From Tricholoma matsutake (taxonomy: Eukaryota; Basidiomycota; Agaricomycetes; Agaricales; Tricholomataceae): DNA of 64,000 nt. Positions within the stretch are counted from its first letter, which is position 1. Every line of letters starts with the position of its first letter. The notes under the pieces were generated by a model that was not told where the DNA came from, searched no databases, and was given only the letters and a program-made list of their open reading frames with translations. Positions 43,370 to 53,775 of the stretch are shown here, one piece after another. The position numbers and the translations under genes are program-made. The stretch is taken from the NCBI GenBank assembly GCA_026075535.2, contig AP026545.1, forward strand, positions 7,378,001 through 7,442,000, given 5' to 3'.

Positions 43370-44815
43370 CATCCTGTTGCGTTCTACTCCAAAAGCCTTA
43401 GTGCTGTAGAGAGAAACTACGAGATCCATGACAAGGAGATGTTGGCGATAATGCATGCGCTTGAGGAGTGGCAACACTTCCTCGAGGGTGCCCAACACAA
43501 GGTGGAAATTTGGACAGATCACAAGAACCTTGAGTACTTCATGACCACCAAGAAATTGAACCATCGTCAAGCTCGTTGGTCCCTGTATCTATCCAGATTC
43601 GACTTCTCCTTACACCACCATCTGGGTCGCAGCATGGGGAAGACCGATGCCCTATCCCGACGTGCAGACCATGGGGATGGCAGCGGTGACAACCAAAACA
43701 TTGTGCTGTTGCAGCCAGACCTGTTCACCATTCGGGCACTGGAAGGCATCGCACCCCAGGGTGAGGAGCGGGACATCCTATGTGACATTCGTCGCGCAAA
43801 CTGTAGCGGTTTACATGAGGATGTGGTCGCCCGAGCTGTTAAAGAACTGAGGAAGGGATCGACCCTTTCCTTACGTGCGGCAGAGTGGGCTGAAAAGGAG
43901 GACTTGTTGTATTTCAGGGATCGCATCTATGTTCCCAATGACCCAGACCTTCGCCGGCGCATCATATCCCAACACCATGACTCACAGATTGCTGGCCACC
44001 CCGGACGCTGGAAGACCTTGGAGCTCACCTCATGGAACTATTGGTGGCCACAAATGTCACGGCTCATTGGTCAGTATTGTCACACTTGTGACCTTTGCTT
44101 ACACACCAAGGTTCCTCATCGCAAGCCTATTGGTGAGCTACACCCTCTTCCTGTTCCAGAGAGTCGTTGGGATGTCGTCAGCGTCGACTTTGTGGTGGAA
44201 TTGCCAGAGTCAAACGGGTTTGATGCGGTGATGTGCACAGTTGACTCAGTGGGAAAACGCGCTCACTTCATTCCCACTCACACCACTGTCAGTGCCCTAG
44301 GTGCCGCTCGACTCTACCTCCACCATGTGTGGAAATTGCATGGACTTCCTGGTGCCTTCCTCTCGGATCGTGGCCCTCCGTTCATGGCAGAGTTCACTCG
44401 TGAGCTGTACCGACTCCTGGGGATCAAACTCCTCACTTCAACTGCTTATCACCCACAAACTGATGGCCAGACGGAGCGAGTCAACCAGGAACTGGAGCAG
44501 TACATCTGCCTCTTTGTCAATGAATGCCAGGACGATTGGGATGATCTCCTTCCTTTGGCCGAGTTCGGATACAACAACCATGTCCATGCTTCCACTCAAC
44601 AGACCCCTTTCCTCTTAGACACTGGACGACATCCACGCATGGGATTTGAACCTCGCCAAACTCCCTCACACATTGAGACAGTGAATGAGTTCACAGAATG
44701 CATGAGGGATAGCTTGGAGGAGGCAAGGGCAGCCTTAGCAAAGGCAAAGGATGACATGGCGCGATTTTACAACCAATGCCACTCCCCAACCCCTCAGTAC
44801 AAGGTTGGTGATTGA
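43370..44815 (+). pseudogene. Element B RNase H and integrase
   Basis: The frame continues through HPVAFYSKSLSAVERNYEIH, WTDHKNLEYFMTTKKLNHRQ and DALSRRADHGDG (CGA intact, TGA in element A). The integrase zinc domain follows (HHDSQIAGHPGRW, CHTCDLC), then the catalytic core with VSVDFVVELPESNGFDAVM, SDRGPPFMAEFTRELYRLLG and YHPQTDGQTERVNQELEQYI. It ends in a TGA after KVGD (44813-44815), where element A has CGA (GDRVYLDSSD). Confidence 0.85.
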
Positions 44816-44878
44816 GTTTATCTTGACTCCAGTGACATCTCCACTACACGTCCATCCAAGAAACTCGCTCATCGCTTC

Positions 44879-45295
44879 TTGGGACCTTTCCCCATTGTCA
44901 AGTGCATTGGAACACATGCCTATCGTCTACGCCTCCCAGCCTCCATGTCCAGACTCCATCCCGTCTTCCATGTCGTCAAATTGCTTCCAGCTCCCCCAGA
45001 TCCGTTCCCAGGACGCCATTCACACCCACCACCACCACCTACAGTGATCAAGGGAGAACCCCAATATGAAGTTGAGTCAATCTTGGACAGCCGTTTGCAT
45101 CGAGGAAAACTCCAGTATTTGGTACATTGGAAGGGTTATGGGTATGAGGAGAACTCATGGGTCGAAGAGTCTGACGTAAATGCCCCTCGGTTAATCAAGG
45201 AATTCTACCGACGGCACACTGCTGCACCACGTCGCATTCAAGTCACGGACTTTGGTCGTATACGGTTTCGAATGCATTGGGGCAATGCATCTTAG
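44879..45295 (+). CDS. Element B integrase C-terminus and chromodomain
   Basis: GPFPIVKCIGTHAYRLRLPA and HPVFHVVKLLPAPPDPFPGR are the GPY/F-type C-terminal region. The chromodomain follows (QYEVESILDSRLHRGKLQYL, VHWKGYGYEENSWVEESD), which in chromoviruses directs integration to marked chromatin. In the intact element this is the end of the pol polyprotein. The stop at 45295 overlaps the start of the polypurine tract. Confidence 0.85.
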   Translation: MGPFPIVKCIGTHAYRLRLPASMSRLHPVFHVVKLLPAPPDPFPGRHSHPPPPPTVIKGEPQYEVESILDSRLHRGKLQYLVHWKGYGYEENSWVEESDVNAPRLIKEFYRRHTAAPRRIQVTDFGRIRFRMHWGNAS

Positions 45296-45306
45296 AGAGG
45301 GGGTGA

Positions 45307-45732
45307 TGTAAGGGGACTAGGGGGGTGCCCTGTGTGTTTTTCCTATTTTTTATGTTCGTCCTATATTTTTCCCCACCTCATTTCCTTCTATTCTTCATTA
45401 TCTATGATTTTTCCGGATTTTATTACTAATTTTCCCTTGCTATCATGTTTGTACATGTTGACACTTTTATATTTAGAGGCGGAGTACCCCTTCCAACACA
45501 TACCCCTTGGTATGATGTCATTCGGCGGCCTTGATCCGCCTATCTCCGCCTTTTTCTATTTTTAGGTTATATTTGATTTTTGTCGTCTTCACATATACTG
45601 GGCATCAGCAAGGGGATCCTTAGAGTTTTCTCTTCGGATTTCCCTTTGCTAGGTGCGCCCCCAATCCCTGTATTATGTAGCATACTTTTAACTTCGGATT
45701 TCCCTTTGCTAGAGGCTTAGGTTGCCCTTATA
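45307..45732 (+). repeat. 3' LTR of element B
   Basis: 426 bp. At LTR offsets 93 (45400) and 388 (45695) it carries the same variants as the 3' LTR of element A and differs from both 5' LTRs. Confidence 0.9.
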
Positions 45733-45737
45733 GAAGT
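45733..45737. repeat. Target site duplication GAAGT (right) of inner element
   Basis: Partner of 39683-39687. Confidence 0.9.
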
Positions 45738-46897
45738 GAGCCATCCTTCTTCTTGACAAAGAAAAAGGGAGAGGCCATGGGTGACTTCGATGGTCAAATA
45801 TGTCCAGAGGCCAGGTGCTCATCGATGAACTGGTCAAGCTGCCATTGTTCTTCCGGAGAGAGAGGATAGACCTTGCAGGATGAAGGGGTTGCGCCGGGGG
45901 TGAGTTCGATCGCATGATCCCATGGCTTACGCGCAGGAAGAGAGTCGAATGACTCCTTGGAGAACACGTCTTCAAACTCATGGAGATGAGGGAGTAAGGA
46001 GTTAGTAGAGGATTTAGCAGCGTTGTTTTTGTGGAAGGCCTCGGCGAGGCGTTGGGATATGTTCGATGTGGCACACACCTCATGCGATGAGCGAATCGCA
46101 GTGTAGAAGATCCAATCACCCTCCTCCACTTCCTCTGGGTCCTCATCATCATCATCCGAGTCCGGCATTAGATCAGGAACCCCTTCCAATTCCACTTCCA
46201 GTATAGGCAGGGGTCCAGCACGACACTTCTGAGTTCGTCGTATTGCTGCCTTCTGTCCACGACGTTCTTGCCTGGCTTCTGTGAAACACGTCCGACAGCG
46301 GGATGGACATCGGCTCATGGTAACCTCCCCGGTGCGCCAGTCGACCTCTGGGTTATGGTCTCGAAGCCATGGATATCCCAAAATCACCTTCTGCTTTCCT
46401 AATTGAGTGACAGCAAAAAGGGCACGCTCACTATGATCTTTGTAATGGAGAACCAGGTCTGCAACCTCTCGGATGGCACCAGCTTCATTTGGGGATCCAT
46501 CCACGTTATATACAGGTATCAGATGTGAGAGTGAGCGAGTATTTAGATGATGTTGTTGTACCAGATGGGAATTGATGAAGAGACCAGTCGCACCAGAGTC
46601 CAGGAGCGCAGAGACACCGAGTATCTGTCCAGTGTTGGTCGTCTGCAGTTCGATGGCTAGGTTTAAGGAATGTGCAGAGGGAGTGGATGCCACAATATAC
46701 TTGCGTGGTAGTTTACGCTCCCATGATTTAATTTTGGGACATGGAGTAGAAGGAGAGATGGGGAGAGCAGGTACGTCTTTAGCCAACTTCGAAGGGTCAG
46801 AGAGGGGAGCAGTCACAGAAATGGATTCATTCTCTGGGGATTCAACTGACAAGACTTCAAAGCGGTTATGGACAGGCAGTGAGGGCGTACAATTCAC
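45738..46897 (-). CDS. Element A protease and RT start, uninterrupted frame
   Basis: The 367-codon minus-strand frame includes LLDSGATGLFIN, WRTGEVTMSRCPSRCRTCFT (CGA codons intact), the acidic linker and the start of RT (RKPWDHAIELTPGATPSSCK, EEQWQLDQFIDEHLASGHI). After 45794 a stop interrupts the segment before MASPFFF. It is cut by element B at 45,733. This is the better-preserved version of the damaged inner region. Confidence 0.8.
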
Positions 46898-47013
46898 TCG
46901 CTGCGAATAGGAAAATCCTGCTCCTCTACAACTTCCAACTTAATCTCCTCTGCAACTTGATCCTTCGCTTCCTCAACATCTACATGCGCCAACAAATCTT
47001 GCAGGAGTTCGTC

Positions 47014-48047
47014 TCATCCCTCGGGGGTGAGCATGCGGATATCCTGACAATGGGGACACGCTCCAGCCCTGTGTCCAGGTTCCCCACAACAGTAGCAGAG
47101 ATCCAACTTACGTGCACAGCTGCGGGCTGCATCAACATCCATTGGTACTGGGACATTGACAGCTGGTGTGGGAGTTTGACAAGTAGGAATGGGGTTAGGG
47201 CGGGGGAGGCTTCGATTGAAGGTGTAGGGTGTATGAGTGGTAGTTGGAGCATGGAATGCAGCATTAAACGCCGCATTTGTGAGTCGGTTCTCGTCACAGA
47301 GTGAAGCAGCTTCATACCAAGCAAGGATATCATTGTCCGCTGGGCACCCTTCCAACATCTGTGCAATCTGGTCCTGAATTTCTTGGTTGAGCCCCCGTCG
47401 GAACTTCACCACCACTGGTAACCCACTCCCATATCCTGCCATGTCCACCAAATCCTTGAACTCATCGATATAGTCGTCCACAGATCGACGTCCCTGGTGG
47501 TAAGTGGATGACTCAAGTCGTGTCACTGCTCGGTGGCATTCATTGAGGGGGCAGAAGTGGCATACGAACTCAGCTCGAAAGTCACCCCAAGTGGAGAAAG
47601 GTAGAGAACCGAGTTCTTTAGTTTGACGTAGGATACGGTCCACATAGAGATAGGCGCATTCAGATTTCATGTATGTGAAGGCCCAATAAATTTTTGCAGC
47701 CTCATCGACGAATTGATGCGACTGGAGACTAATGTATAACTCACAGGAATTAAGGAATGCACGTCCCTGCGCACGTGCACCATTAAATTCGGCGGGGGGG
47801 ACGGTTTGATCTGGGCACATTCCTTAGTGGACGCGTTTGGCAAAACGTCGTTGTTGGGTGTGCTTGGAGTCGTAAAGGGGGAACTATTGGTCGTAGGGTT
47901 AGCCTGGAGGGTCCTAACAAAGTTTTCAATCGTAGATTTAAGCGAGTCGATTTGCGCGCGCATTCTGGAAACGTCGCTTTCAAGCGCGTCGAAGCGTTCT
48001 GATGCATCCATGTCGCTAGGGAGTGCATTTGGCGAAAATGGCGGCAT
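47014..48047 (-). pseudogene. Element A gag, two frames joined at a C7 run
   Basis: Same organisation as the inner gag: coiled-coil N-terminal frame (47667-48047) and Gag core with CCHC knuckle (47014-47820), related by a -1 step at the 7-nt C run (7 G on the plus strand near 47,794). No other damage is visible in this gag. Confidence 0.75.
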
Positions 48048-48165
48048 AATAAAGGCGAGAGTATCTGGAACAGTGTGTAGGGACTCTGTGGAGCTTTGGG
48101 AAGCATCGTCCAGTCCGTACCTGCCTATCTTGGGCAGCGCGTTCGCGATTTTCGGGCCTTAGGGG

Positions 48166-48175
48166 AGAGTTTTCT
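48166..48175 (-). promoter_or_regulatory. Self-priming primer-binding site of element A
   Basis: On the minus strand AGAAAACTCT follows the 5' LTR border (48178) with a 2-nt gap, identical to element B. Confidence 0.65.
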
Positions 48176-48177
48176 AC

Positions 48178-48603
48178 TATAAGGGCAACCTAAGCCTCTA
48201 GCAAAGGGAAATCCAAAGTTAAAATCATGCTACATAATACAGGGATTGGGGGCGCACCTAGCAAAGGGAAATCCGAAGAGAAAACTCTAAGGATCCCCTT
48301 GCTGATGCCCAGTATATGTGAAGATGACAAAAATCAAATATAACCTAAAAATAGAAAAAGGCGGAGATAGGCGGATCAAGGCCGCCGAATGACATCATAC
48401 CAAGGGGTATGTGTTGGAAGGGGTACTCCGCCTCTAAATATAAAAGTGTCAACATGTACAAACATGATAGCAAGGGAAAATTAGTAATAAAATCCGGAAA
48501 AATCATAGAAAATGAAGAATAGAAGGAAATGAGGTGGGGAAAAATATAGGACGAACATAAAAAATAGGAAAAACACACAGGGCACCCCCCTAGTCCCCTT
48601 ACA
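48178..48603 (-). repeat. 5' LTR of element A
   Basis: 426 bp. It shares variants at LTR offsets 93 and 388 with the 5' LTR of element B. GCATC at 48604-48608 is the target duplication. Confidence 0.9.
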
Positions 48604-49202
48604 GCATCAACAAAGAAACCCTGAGTCTCAGTGGAACCCTGACCTCCCAACGCGCTACTTTCTCGATGACGTGTTCTCCTTAACTCCAGGTCAGTTCAGC
48701 ATCGAAGATATCGAAGCAGAAACCTTGTACCAATGTCCCCATTACGTGCAAGTTCTGCCATGATGTGCACTGGAAGTACAATATGCGGCGTCACTTGCAA
48801 GAGCAGCATCCCTCTTGGGAATCAAATACAGATTCACTCGAGGTTCAGGACTTCTCTGGCAAGATTTCCATTACTAATGAGGAGGAGACAAAGCTTGGGA
48901 TACCTGAGGAATCTCACGGCCGCTGTGTGGTTGCAATCAATGCATACGATGCGCGGCGATCACATTCTCTCCCACACATCCACGACTCACATGGTGAATC
49001 TCCTCGCAGACCTCGCTACACAATGCCAGTTCAGCATCCCCACCTCCCACCTCTGCCCATCTCCTTGCCAGTTCTCGAACAGTTCCAGACAGATTCGAAT
49101 CACAAAAAATGCTCAGCTCTTCAATACTCAGTTACAACAATGATGTCTTCTCTTGACTCTGTCGTAATATCCCACACATACGCCATGCGTCCCTCATTCT
49201 GA
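48604..49202 (+). pseudogene. C2H2-like zinc-finger gene fragment
   Basis: The plus-strand frame 48765-49202 encodes a C2H2-like finger (upstream CKFCHDVHWKYNMRRHLQEQ, then HPSW) followed by KISITNEEETKLGIPEE, a segment often seen after such fingers in mushroom repeat-associated proteins. Upstream in another frame WNPDLPTRYFLDDVFSLTP suggests an earlier exon. The N-terminal part was cut off by the outer chromovirus at 48,604. Function unknown. Confidence 0.45.
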
Positions 49203-50267
49203 AGATCTTGATACTCAGATGGAGGTGTCAATATAGAAGTAGAAGCTTGTAGCGACACAAGTCGTATAGTCATATGTCAATCGGCAGCCCGATGGTAACC
49301 AGGTCACCAAGTAAGTCAAACCTGACTATATGTGCTTTTATCCCAACTTGCAATGCTCATTTTCTTAGCATCATTTCAGGTCATATTTGTAATTGTGCGT
49401 GCTTTGCCAACTTCGCTCAATGCTCTGCGTGCATGTTAACCTATATTTATAGTTTCAACTTATATCACTCTTATATCCTAACCACGAGCGCCACCGTAAT
49501 TACTGCCACCCCGAGTTAATTGAAAAAGGTATGTGGCTAATTCTCATTCTAATAATGCTACTGACCTGTATAATCACAGGAGTTTGGGGCCGACTCCAAG
49601 TCTTTCAGTCTCGGGGGAAGCAGCAGCAACAGGGGAACAAAGGATAGTGGCAGGGGAGGCGTCAACAGCAGGGAAAGCACCAGGAGCGGCGGTGGCAACA
49701 TGTCATGGGAAGTTGTAGGGGCAGCAGCACACGAGGGTAGTGCAGGGGTAGCAGTGAGGGTAGCGGTAGTAGTAGCAGCACCAATGTAGTATAAAATCGA
49801 GCCTAATCAAATACCTGCTTTTGTATCACTGAAATAGCTTGATCTGGCTTGATTTTTGTCTGAGATTTCAAGCGAGGTCAAGCCATTTGGAATAATTTAC
49901 AGGGGGCTCATTTTCCCTCATTTCAGCTTGATCCAGCTCGACCGACTTTTCACTGGGACTGAGGTCTGATATATTCAAACCACTAAAAGCCACAGCTTAC
50001 AATGGTGTTCTGCTGTGGTATAAATCATTGTCTTACATGTTCCTAGGGATCTTACAAACTGGGGGAACCTCAAATATCACTGTATCATTGGAAGTGACAT
50101 GACAACAGAAAACATCAGAGAAGCAGAATGAAAACAATAAAAAGCAGATAGGTCTAATAGTCCCCTGGGATGAATAATATGGAACACTAACAGGAGAATA
50201 AAAATAAACACCAAAGGAAATTCCATCTGAGTCCACATCTCCAACACCCACGCTCATGAAAAGGAGT
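49203..50267. other. Non-coding gap with a GCTTGAT word cluster
   Basis: At about 49,840-49,950, AGCTTGATCTGGCTTGATTT, TCAAGCGAGGTCAAGCC and CAGCTTGATCCAGCTCGACC form another word-rich stretch in both orientations. A GCAGCA/GTAGCA simple repeat occupies 49,620-49,790. No gene is supported. Confidence 0.45.
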
Positions 50268-51545
50268 CTACTTTGCTTCCATGGTATGAGTGCCTCTAGC
50301 TTTCCTTTTGTGCCTGCTTCCTTCTGTATCCTGTACAAAATGGTAGGTCAATGATCTTAGTTGTACAGGGCCTGGTAGCTTACCATTATCTTCATCATCA
50401 TCATCATTTTCACTGCTTCCATACCCTTGGTCTGCCAAATCAAGGAGCTCTTTTATGTCATCTGGAATGTCATGATCATGTGGGGTCCTCCCATGTTCAC
50501 CTTTGGGTGAACTTAGATTAGCCAATGCAACACCAAAAAGAACTGTAAGCTCACAGAATTTGCCTGAAGGGTACGGCACTGGCTGGCTTTTTACAGAGAC
50601 TGTGAAGTCTTTGTCCATCCATCCTGTCCAACACAGGGAGGTGAGAGAGAGACGAGGACTGTCAATTGTATGCCAGGCCTGCCAGAATGACCCATTGTCG
50701 GAGAAAACTTCTTTGATAACACCATGAACTTTCAATGCGGTGCATTCCTTTACATTCAAATGCATGTTAGAGCCTTCAGCAATCTCTTTGCACTGACATA
50801 TAGCCATGGTTTGGAAAGCTAGTCCCTTGAAGTAAAAGTGATCCCGCACGCTCCAGTATAGCTCCGGATGCTCTTCCCAAGTGACTGCAGAAATAGTACT
50901 GATGTCATAGTTGCACCAGAACCAGTGCCAAAGCTGTCTAGCCAATCTACGAGCATGCACCATGGCAGCTCTTTCTTTCACACACAAGCCCACCTGTGAG
51001 TAGCTTTGTGGATGGAGAACATCTGCAAGCTCAGCACTGTTGATGAGGTTGAAGAAGCCAACAGTGCCATCAGGTGTGTGTAAAGCAGGGATGTGCTCCA
51101 GAGGTGGGAATGGCTCATCTGCCATTGCAACAAAACCAGCTCCCACTGTTGCTGCATGAATAAAAACAAGAATCCATCTAAGGAGCATCCTTGAGTCCTT
51201 TGTATGCTGGGTATTGGTTATAATGCTGCTGCCGACGAATGAATGGATCAATAAAAAAAAGGTGTCAGTGATAGTGCTGATTGCATAAAAGTGATTCCCA
51301 AAGCAAATAGCAGACTCTGGGGTGAAAACTGCATGGATGGTACCAGGCTGCATATGCCTGTGGTGACATAGTGTTTCAGTCATGATAACATATACAGCTT
51401 AAATGCCACTTACAGCTCCATGTCAGCTGTCAGAAGGATGGCCTCAAACTTAAAGTCCTCTGTGTCAATGAAGCTGCTATCGAAGTTTTCAAACAGAGAA
51501 ATTCTGGCCAGCATGTTTTTGCTTCTTGGAGTTGCAATGACCCAC
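50268..51545 (-). pseudogene. JmjC-domain gene, 3' part
   Basis: Minus-strand coding continues from the target duplication: VIATPRSKNMLARISLFENF, then DTEDFKFEAILLTADMEL, a 56-nt intron (51358-51413, GTAAGT..CAG), then HMQPGTIHAVFTPESAICFG and NHFYAISTITDTFFL. The His of PGTIH (about 51333-51335) would be the distal Fe(II) ligand of a JmjC fold. Downstream are WEEHPELYWSVRDHFYFKG and an acidic SSENDDDDEDNG segment. A second possible intron (50331-50383) changes the C-terminus. The frame is open to 50268. The gene is split by element C, so it is not functional here. Confidence 0.65.
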
Positions 51546-52306
51546 TGTTAAGGGCAAAGCCTCAACCACTCGATCTAGTCGATGTTGTTCGATGAGGTGC
51601 TTCCTCGATGAGTCGTTCGGCACTAGTCTTGCTCGGAGCGTCCGACGTAAGATAGGTAGTGCACTCTAGCAGGGCTTTCTGCATAGAGTCATTCAGGTTC
51701 ATGCACTAAGGGGCTTCCTTAGTGGTTTTGAGTAAGTTCGCGAGTTTGCAAGTTAAGGCTGTTAATTGCCTAGATCTAAACTAAGGACATCCCTACTACA
51801 AGTCGCAGTACTTATACTAGAAGGGAGGTCCTTATTGTCCAATCGGAAAGGTAGATGCATATCAAGTAATAATAGAAACAATAGGCCTCATGCCTTGCAT
51901 GAGGCGTCTGATGTCACAGAGTGCTGCAGCGCAGCATGTCAGGAAACAATAAGAGATAAGCCTCATGCCTAGCATGAGGCATCCGATGTCACAGATCCAA
52001 TGTCAAGGATCCGATGTCAAGGACATGCTGCGCCGCAGCATGTTGATTGTGAGAGTCTGACATCATGGACCTTATGTCAAGAGGCTGTTGCATCACAGCA
52101 TGTGTGGGAATGGGTTCGGGTGCATGGAGTCACCATGTGTCAAGGGTGCCTTCCATGGGAAGGGGATCGAATGCATGCAGTCGGCATGCATCGTGTATGT
52201 GTCTGATGTCAAGGGCATGCCCTAGGCATGAATCAAGGGGTGCCTCCTGTCTGGAGGGGATCATCGGGTGCGTCGGGTTCCATGAGTTACAAGGAAAATT
52301 GTAACA
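51546..52306 (-). repeat. 3' LTR of element C (761 bp)
   Basis: It contains six ATGTCA motifs (about 51,908-52,213) and several palindromes (CCTCATGCCTTGCATGAGG, CATGCTGCGCCGCAGCATG). It differs from the other LTR at about 15 sites, nearly all CpG-derived. The polypurine tract AGCGAGGGGG abuts it on the minus strand. Confidence 0.9.
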
Positions 52307-52675
52307 TTACCCCCTCGCTATGGTCGAAAGTTCCACACTTTGACCTAAATCCTCATCTCTCCTTTGTGGTCTGATCAGGCGTGGTCTGGTTATGTGGGTA
52401 GGTTGGGGTCGAGGGGTACGATGGAGGAATAATTCATGTCCAAACTCGGACCATGATCGGGTTCTTCTGGTTCGCGCTGCCCTAGGTAGCGGTGTCAAGG
52501 AGTTGGTAGTATTGTTGAAAGGGGGGCATTGCAGGATGGCAAATTCAACGTCTGTAATTGGGGGTTCAGGTTCTGTTTGGAAGATGGCGTAGAGGCAGAA
52601 TGCGAAGGTTAGGGCTGCCGCTGCAGCCAGGGTTGTGCCAATGACAATGGCAAGGATCGCAATCCCTGTGAGCAT
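52307..52675 (-). CDS. Element C extra ORF with N-terminal membrane segment (122 residues)
   Basis: The frame opens with a hydrophobic helix (MLTGIAILAIVIGTTLAAAA, then LTFAFCLYAIF), followed by a polar, Arg/Pro-rich tail. It ends with TAA exactly at the 3' LTR border, so the polypurine tract encodes its last codons (IARG-stop). It lies in the position where an envelope gene sits in errantiviruses but has none of the features of an envelope protein. It could be a chance frame, though its intactness beside heavily mutated ORFs argues otherwise. Confidence 0.4.
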   Translation of the reverse strand: MLTGIAILAIVIGTTLAAAAALTFAFCLYAIFQTEPEPPITDVEFAILQCPPFNNTTNSLTPLPRAARTRRTRSWSEFGHELFLHRTPRPQPTHITRPRLIRPQRRDEDLGQSVELSTIARG

Positions 52676-52713
52676 GGGTCAGTCTTGTCATGCCATTGTC
52701 TTGAGCTCTGCCT

Positions 52714-53430
52714 TTAAATCCTTCCATATGGCTCTCCTGTCATGTTTCCCATCACGTCATCATCAAAATCATCATATCCGGAGGTAAAGAAGAGCCGCTG
52801 TCTGTGTTTGGCTTCTTTTTGATCGGTCTCTCAATCCTTCCGAGGTTTCTCTGGGCAGTTCATCCTATAGTGTCCAGGGCCTCGCTGTTTGCAATGCTTG
52901 CAAATATATTGTGGGCAAATCAGGCCGAAATGGCCTATCTCTTGGCAGATGAAACATCTGGCATGTCTCATGTGTGGGGGGGACCAAGGCGGTTGGGTGG
53001 TTTTTGGTTCGGGTTCGGGGGTGGTCAGATCAATCACTTCAGGTGCCCTAGGCACGATCTTCGGGTTCTTCATAGAATGGAAGGAGTCTCCAGAGGGAGC
53101 TCATCATTTGTCTCTGTTGCTCCACTCGCTGAATGGCGAGGGCAAGGTTGGTGGTCGTCTGTATTGACCTAAAGGGGTGTGAGGTCTCTCCTCAGCTGTT
53201 CTCGGTCTGTCTGACCATGGTGCAATCATTTCCTGGATTGTTTCAGGGCGTCTGCATCATTCATTGCTTCTTCTAGATTTCGTTCCATCTGTTCGATAGT
53301 GCTCGCATAGTAGAAGCACATCCTGGCTAGATGATATTTCGGTGGATCATGGGCGAGGTGAATGCGAAGGGCGTCAGTGTTCAATCGGTTTCATAGGTAT
53401 TCTCAGGTGAATCGTCGTTTGGCAGGCATA
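52714..53430 (-). pseudogene. Element C zinc-knuckle ORF downstream of pol
   Basis: After pol, the minus strand reads MPAKRRFT, then RLNTDALRIHLAHDPPKYHL and MCFYYASTIEQMERNLEEAM, a gag-like helical region with frame breaks. Two zinc knuckles follow (CFICQEIGHFGLIC, C-X2-C-X4-H-X4-C; CKHCKQRGPGHYRMNC, with a longer C-to-H spacing). A TGA after PRKD corresponds to CGA, and the frame then runs to an acidic tail (GYDDFDDDVMGNMTGEP). A second nucleic-acid-binding protein 3' of pol is not part of the standard Ty3/Gypsy set. Similar ORFs exist in mushroom elements from memory; I cannot confirm without a search. Confidence 0.55.
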
Positions 53431-53478
53431 TTGGGGAGTGTCGTTGTGGGAAGAAGGAGGGGGGTTTTTGGGTTTCCA

Positions 53479-53775
53479 TCAGAGGTGGTACCTCTTCTTA
53501 TATGCCATCAGGATCTCGGGGGCATTCTTTAGGTTCGATTCAGGTTCCCAAGTGTTCTCGGATGTTGGGTAGTCAACCCATTTCACGAGGTAACGGTGTG
53601 TCTTGCCATGCTTCTTGTGTGCGATGATCGCTTCCACCTTGTATTCATTTTCTCCTTCCACGAGGTTGGGTGGTGGAGTCAGGAAGTTTTGCCCATGAGT
53701 GTTGTTCTCATGGTATCGCATGAGTAAAGCCGCATGGAATACCGGGTGGATCTTCCATCTCGGTGGCAGTTTCAA
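53479..53775 (-). CDS. Element C chromodomain
   Basis: The GPY/F-like region ends in LPPRWKIHPVFHAALLMRY. The chromodomain follows with EYKVEAIIAHKKHGKTHRYL, VKWVDYPTSENTWEPESNL. The upstream frame is interrupted by TGA at about 53,776. Confidence 0.8.
   Translation of the reverse strand: MKLPPRWKIHPVFHAALLMRYHENNTHGQNFLTPPPNLVEGENEYKVEAIIAHKKHGKTHRYLVKWVDYPTSENTWEPESNLKNAPEILMAYKKRYHL

Larger units (their letters stand above)
39688..45732 (+). mobile_element. Inner Ty3/Gypsy chromovirus (element B), same family
   Basis: 6,045 bp with 426-bp LTRs at 39688-40113 and 45307-45732, in plus orientation, inserted in opposite orientation into the RT of element A. The primer-binding site is at 40116-40125 and the polypurine tract at 45294-45306. 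Gag, protease, RT/RNase H, integrase and chromodomain are all present but interrupted. Four stops are at CGA-derived TGA or TGG-derived TAG codons, and an A-run has lost one base near 41,556. Confidence 0.9.
36519..48603 (-). mobile_element. Outer Ty3/Gypsy chromovirus (element A) with nested copy
   Basis: Its LTRs of 426 bp are at 36519-36944 (3' LTR) and 48178-48603 (5' LTR), both in minus orientation, flanked by the 5-bp duplication GCATC (36514-36518 and 48604-48608). Without the nested element it is about 6.03 kb. Coding order on the minus strand is gag, protease, RT (split at 39,687/45,733), RNase H, integrase, chromodomain. It carries CGA-to-TGA stops at several sites where the inner copy keeps CGA, and keeps CGA where the inner copy has TGA. 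Confidence 0.9.

Noticed and set aside
52307..52675. Envelope gene of an errantivirus-like element
   Set aside because: There is one N-terminal hydrophobic helix only; no signal peptide plus ectodomain, cleavage site or C-terminal anchor. It is reported as an unexplained ORF instead.
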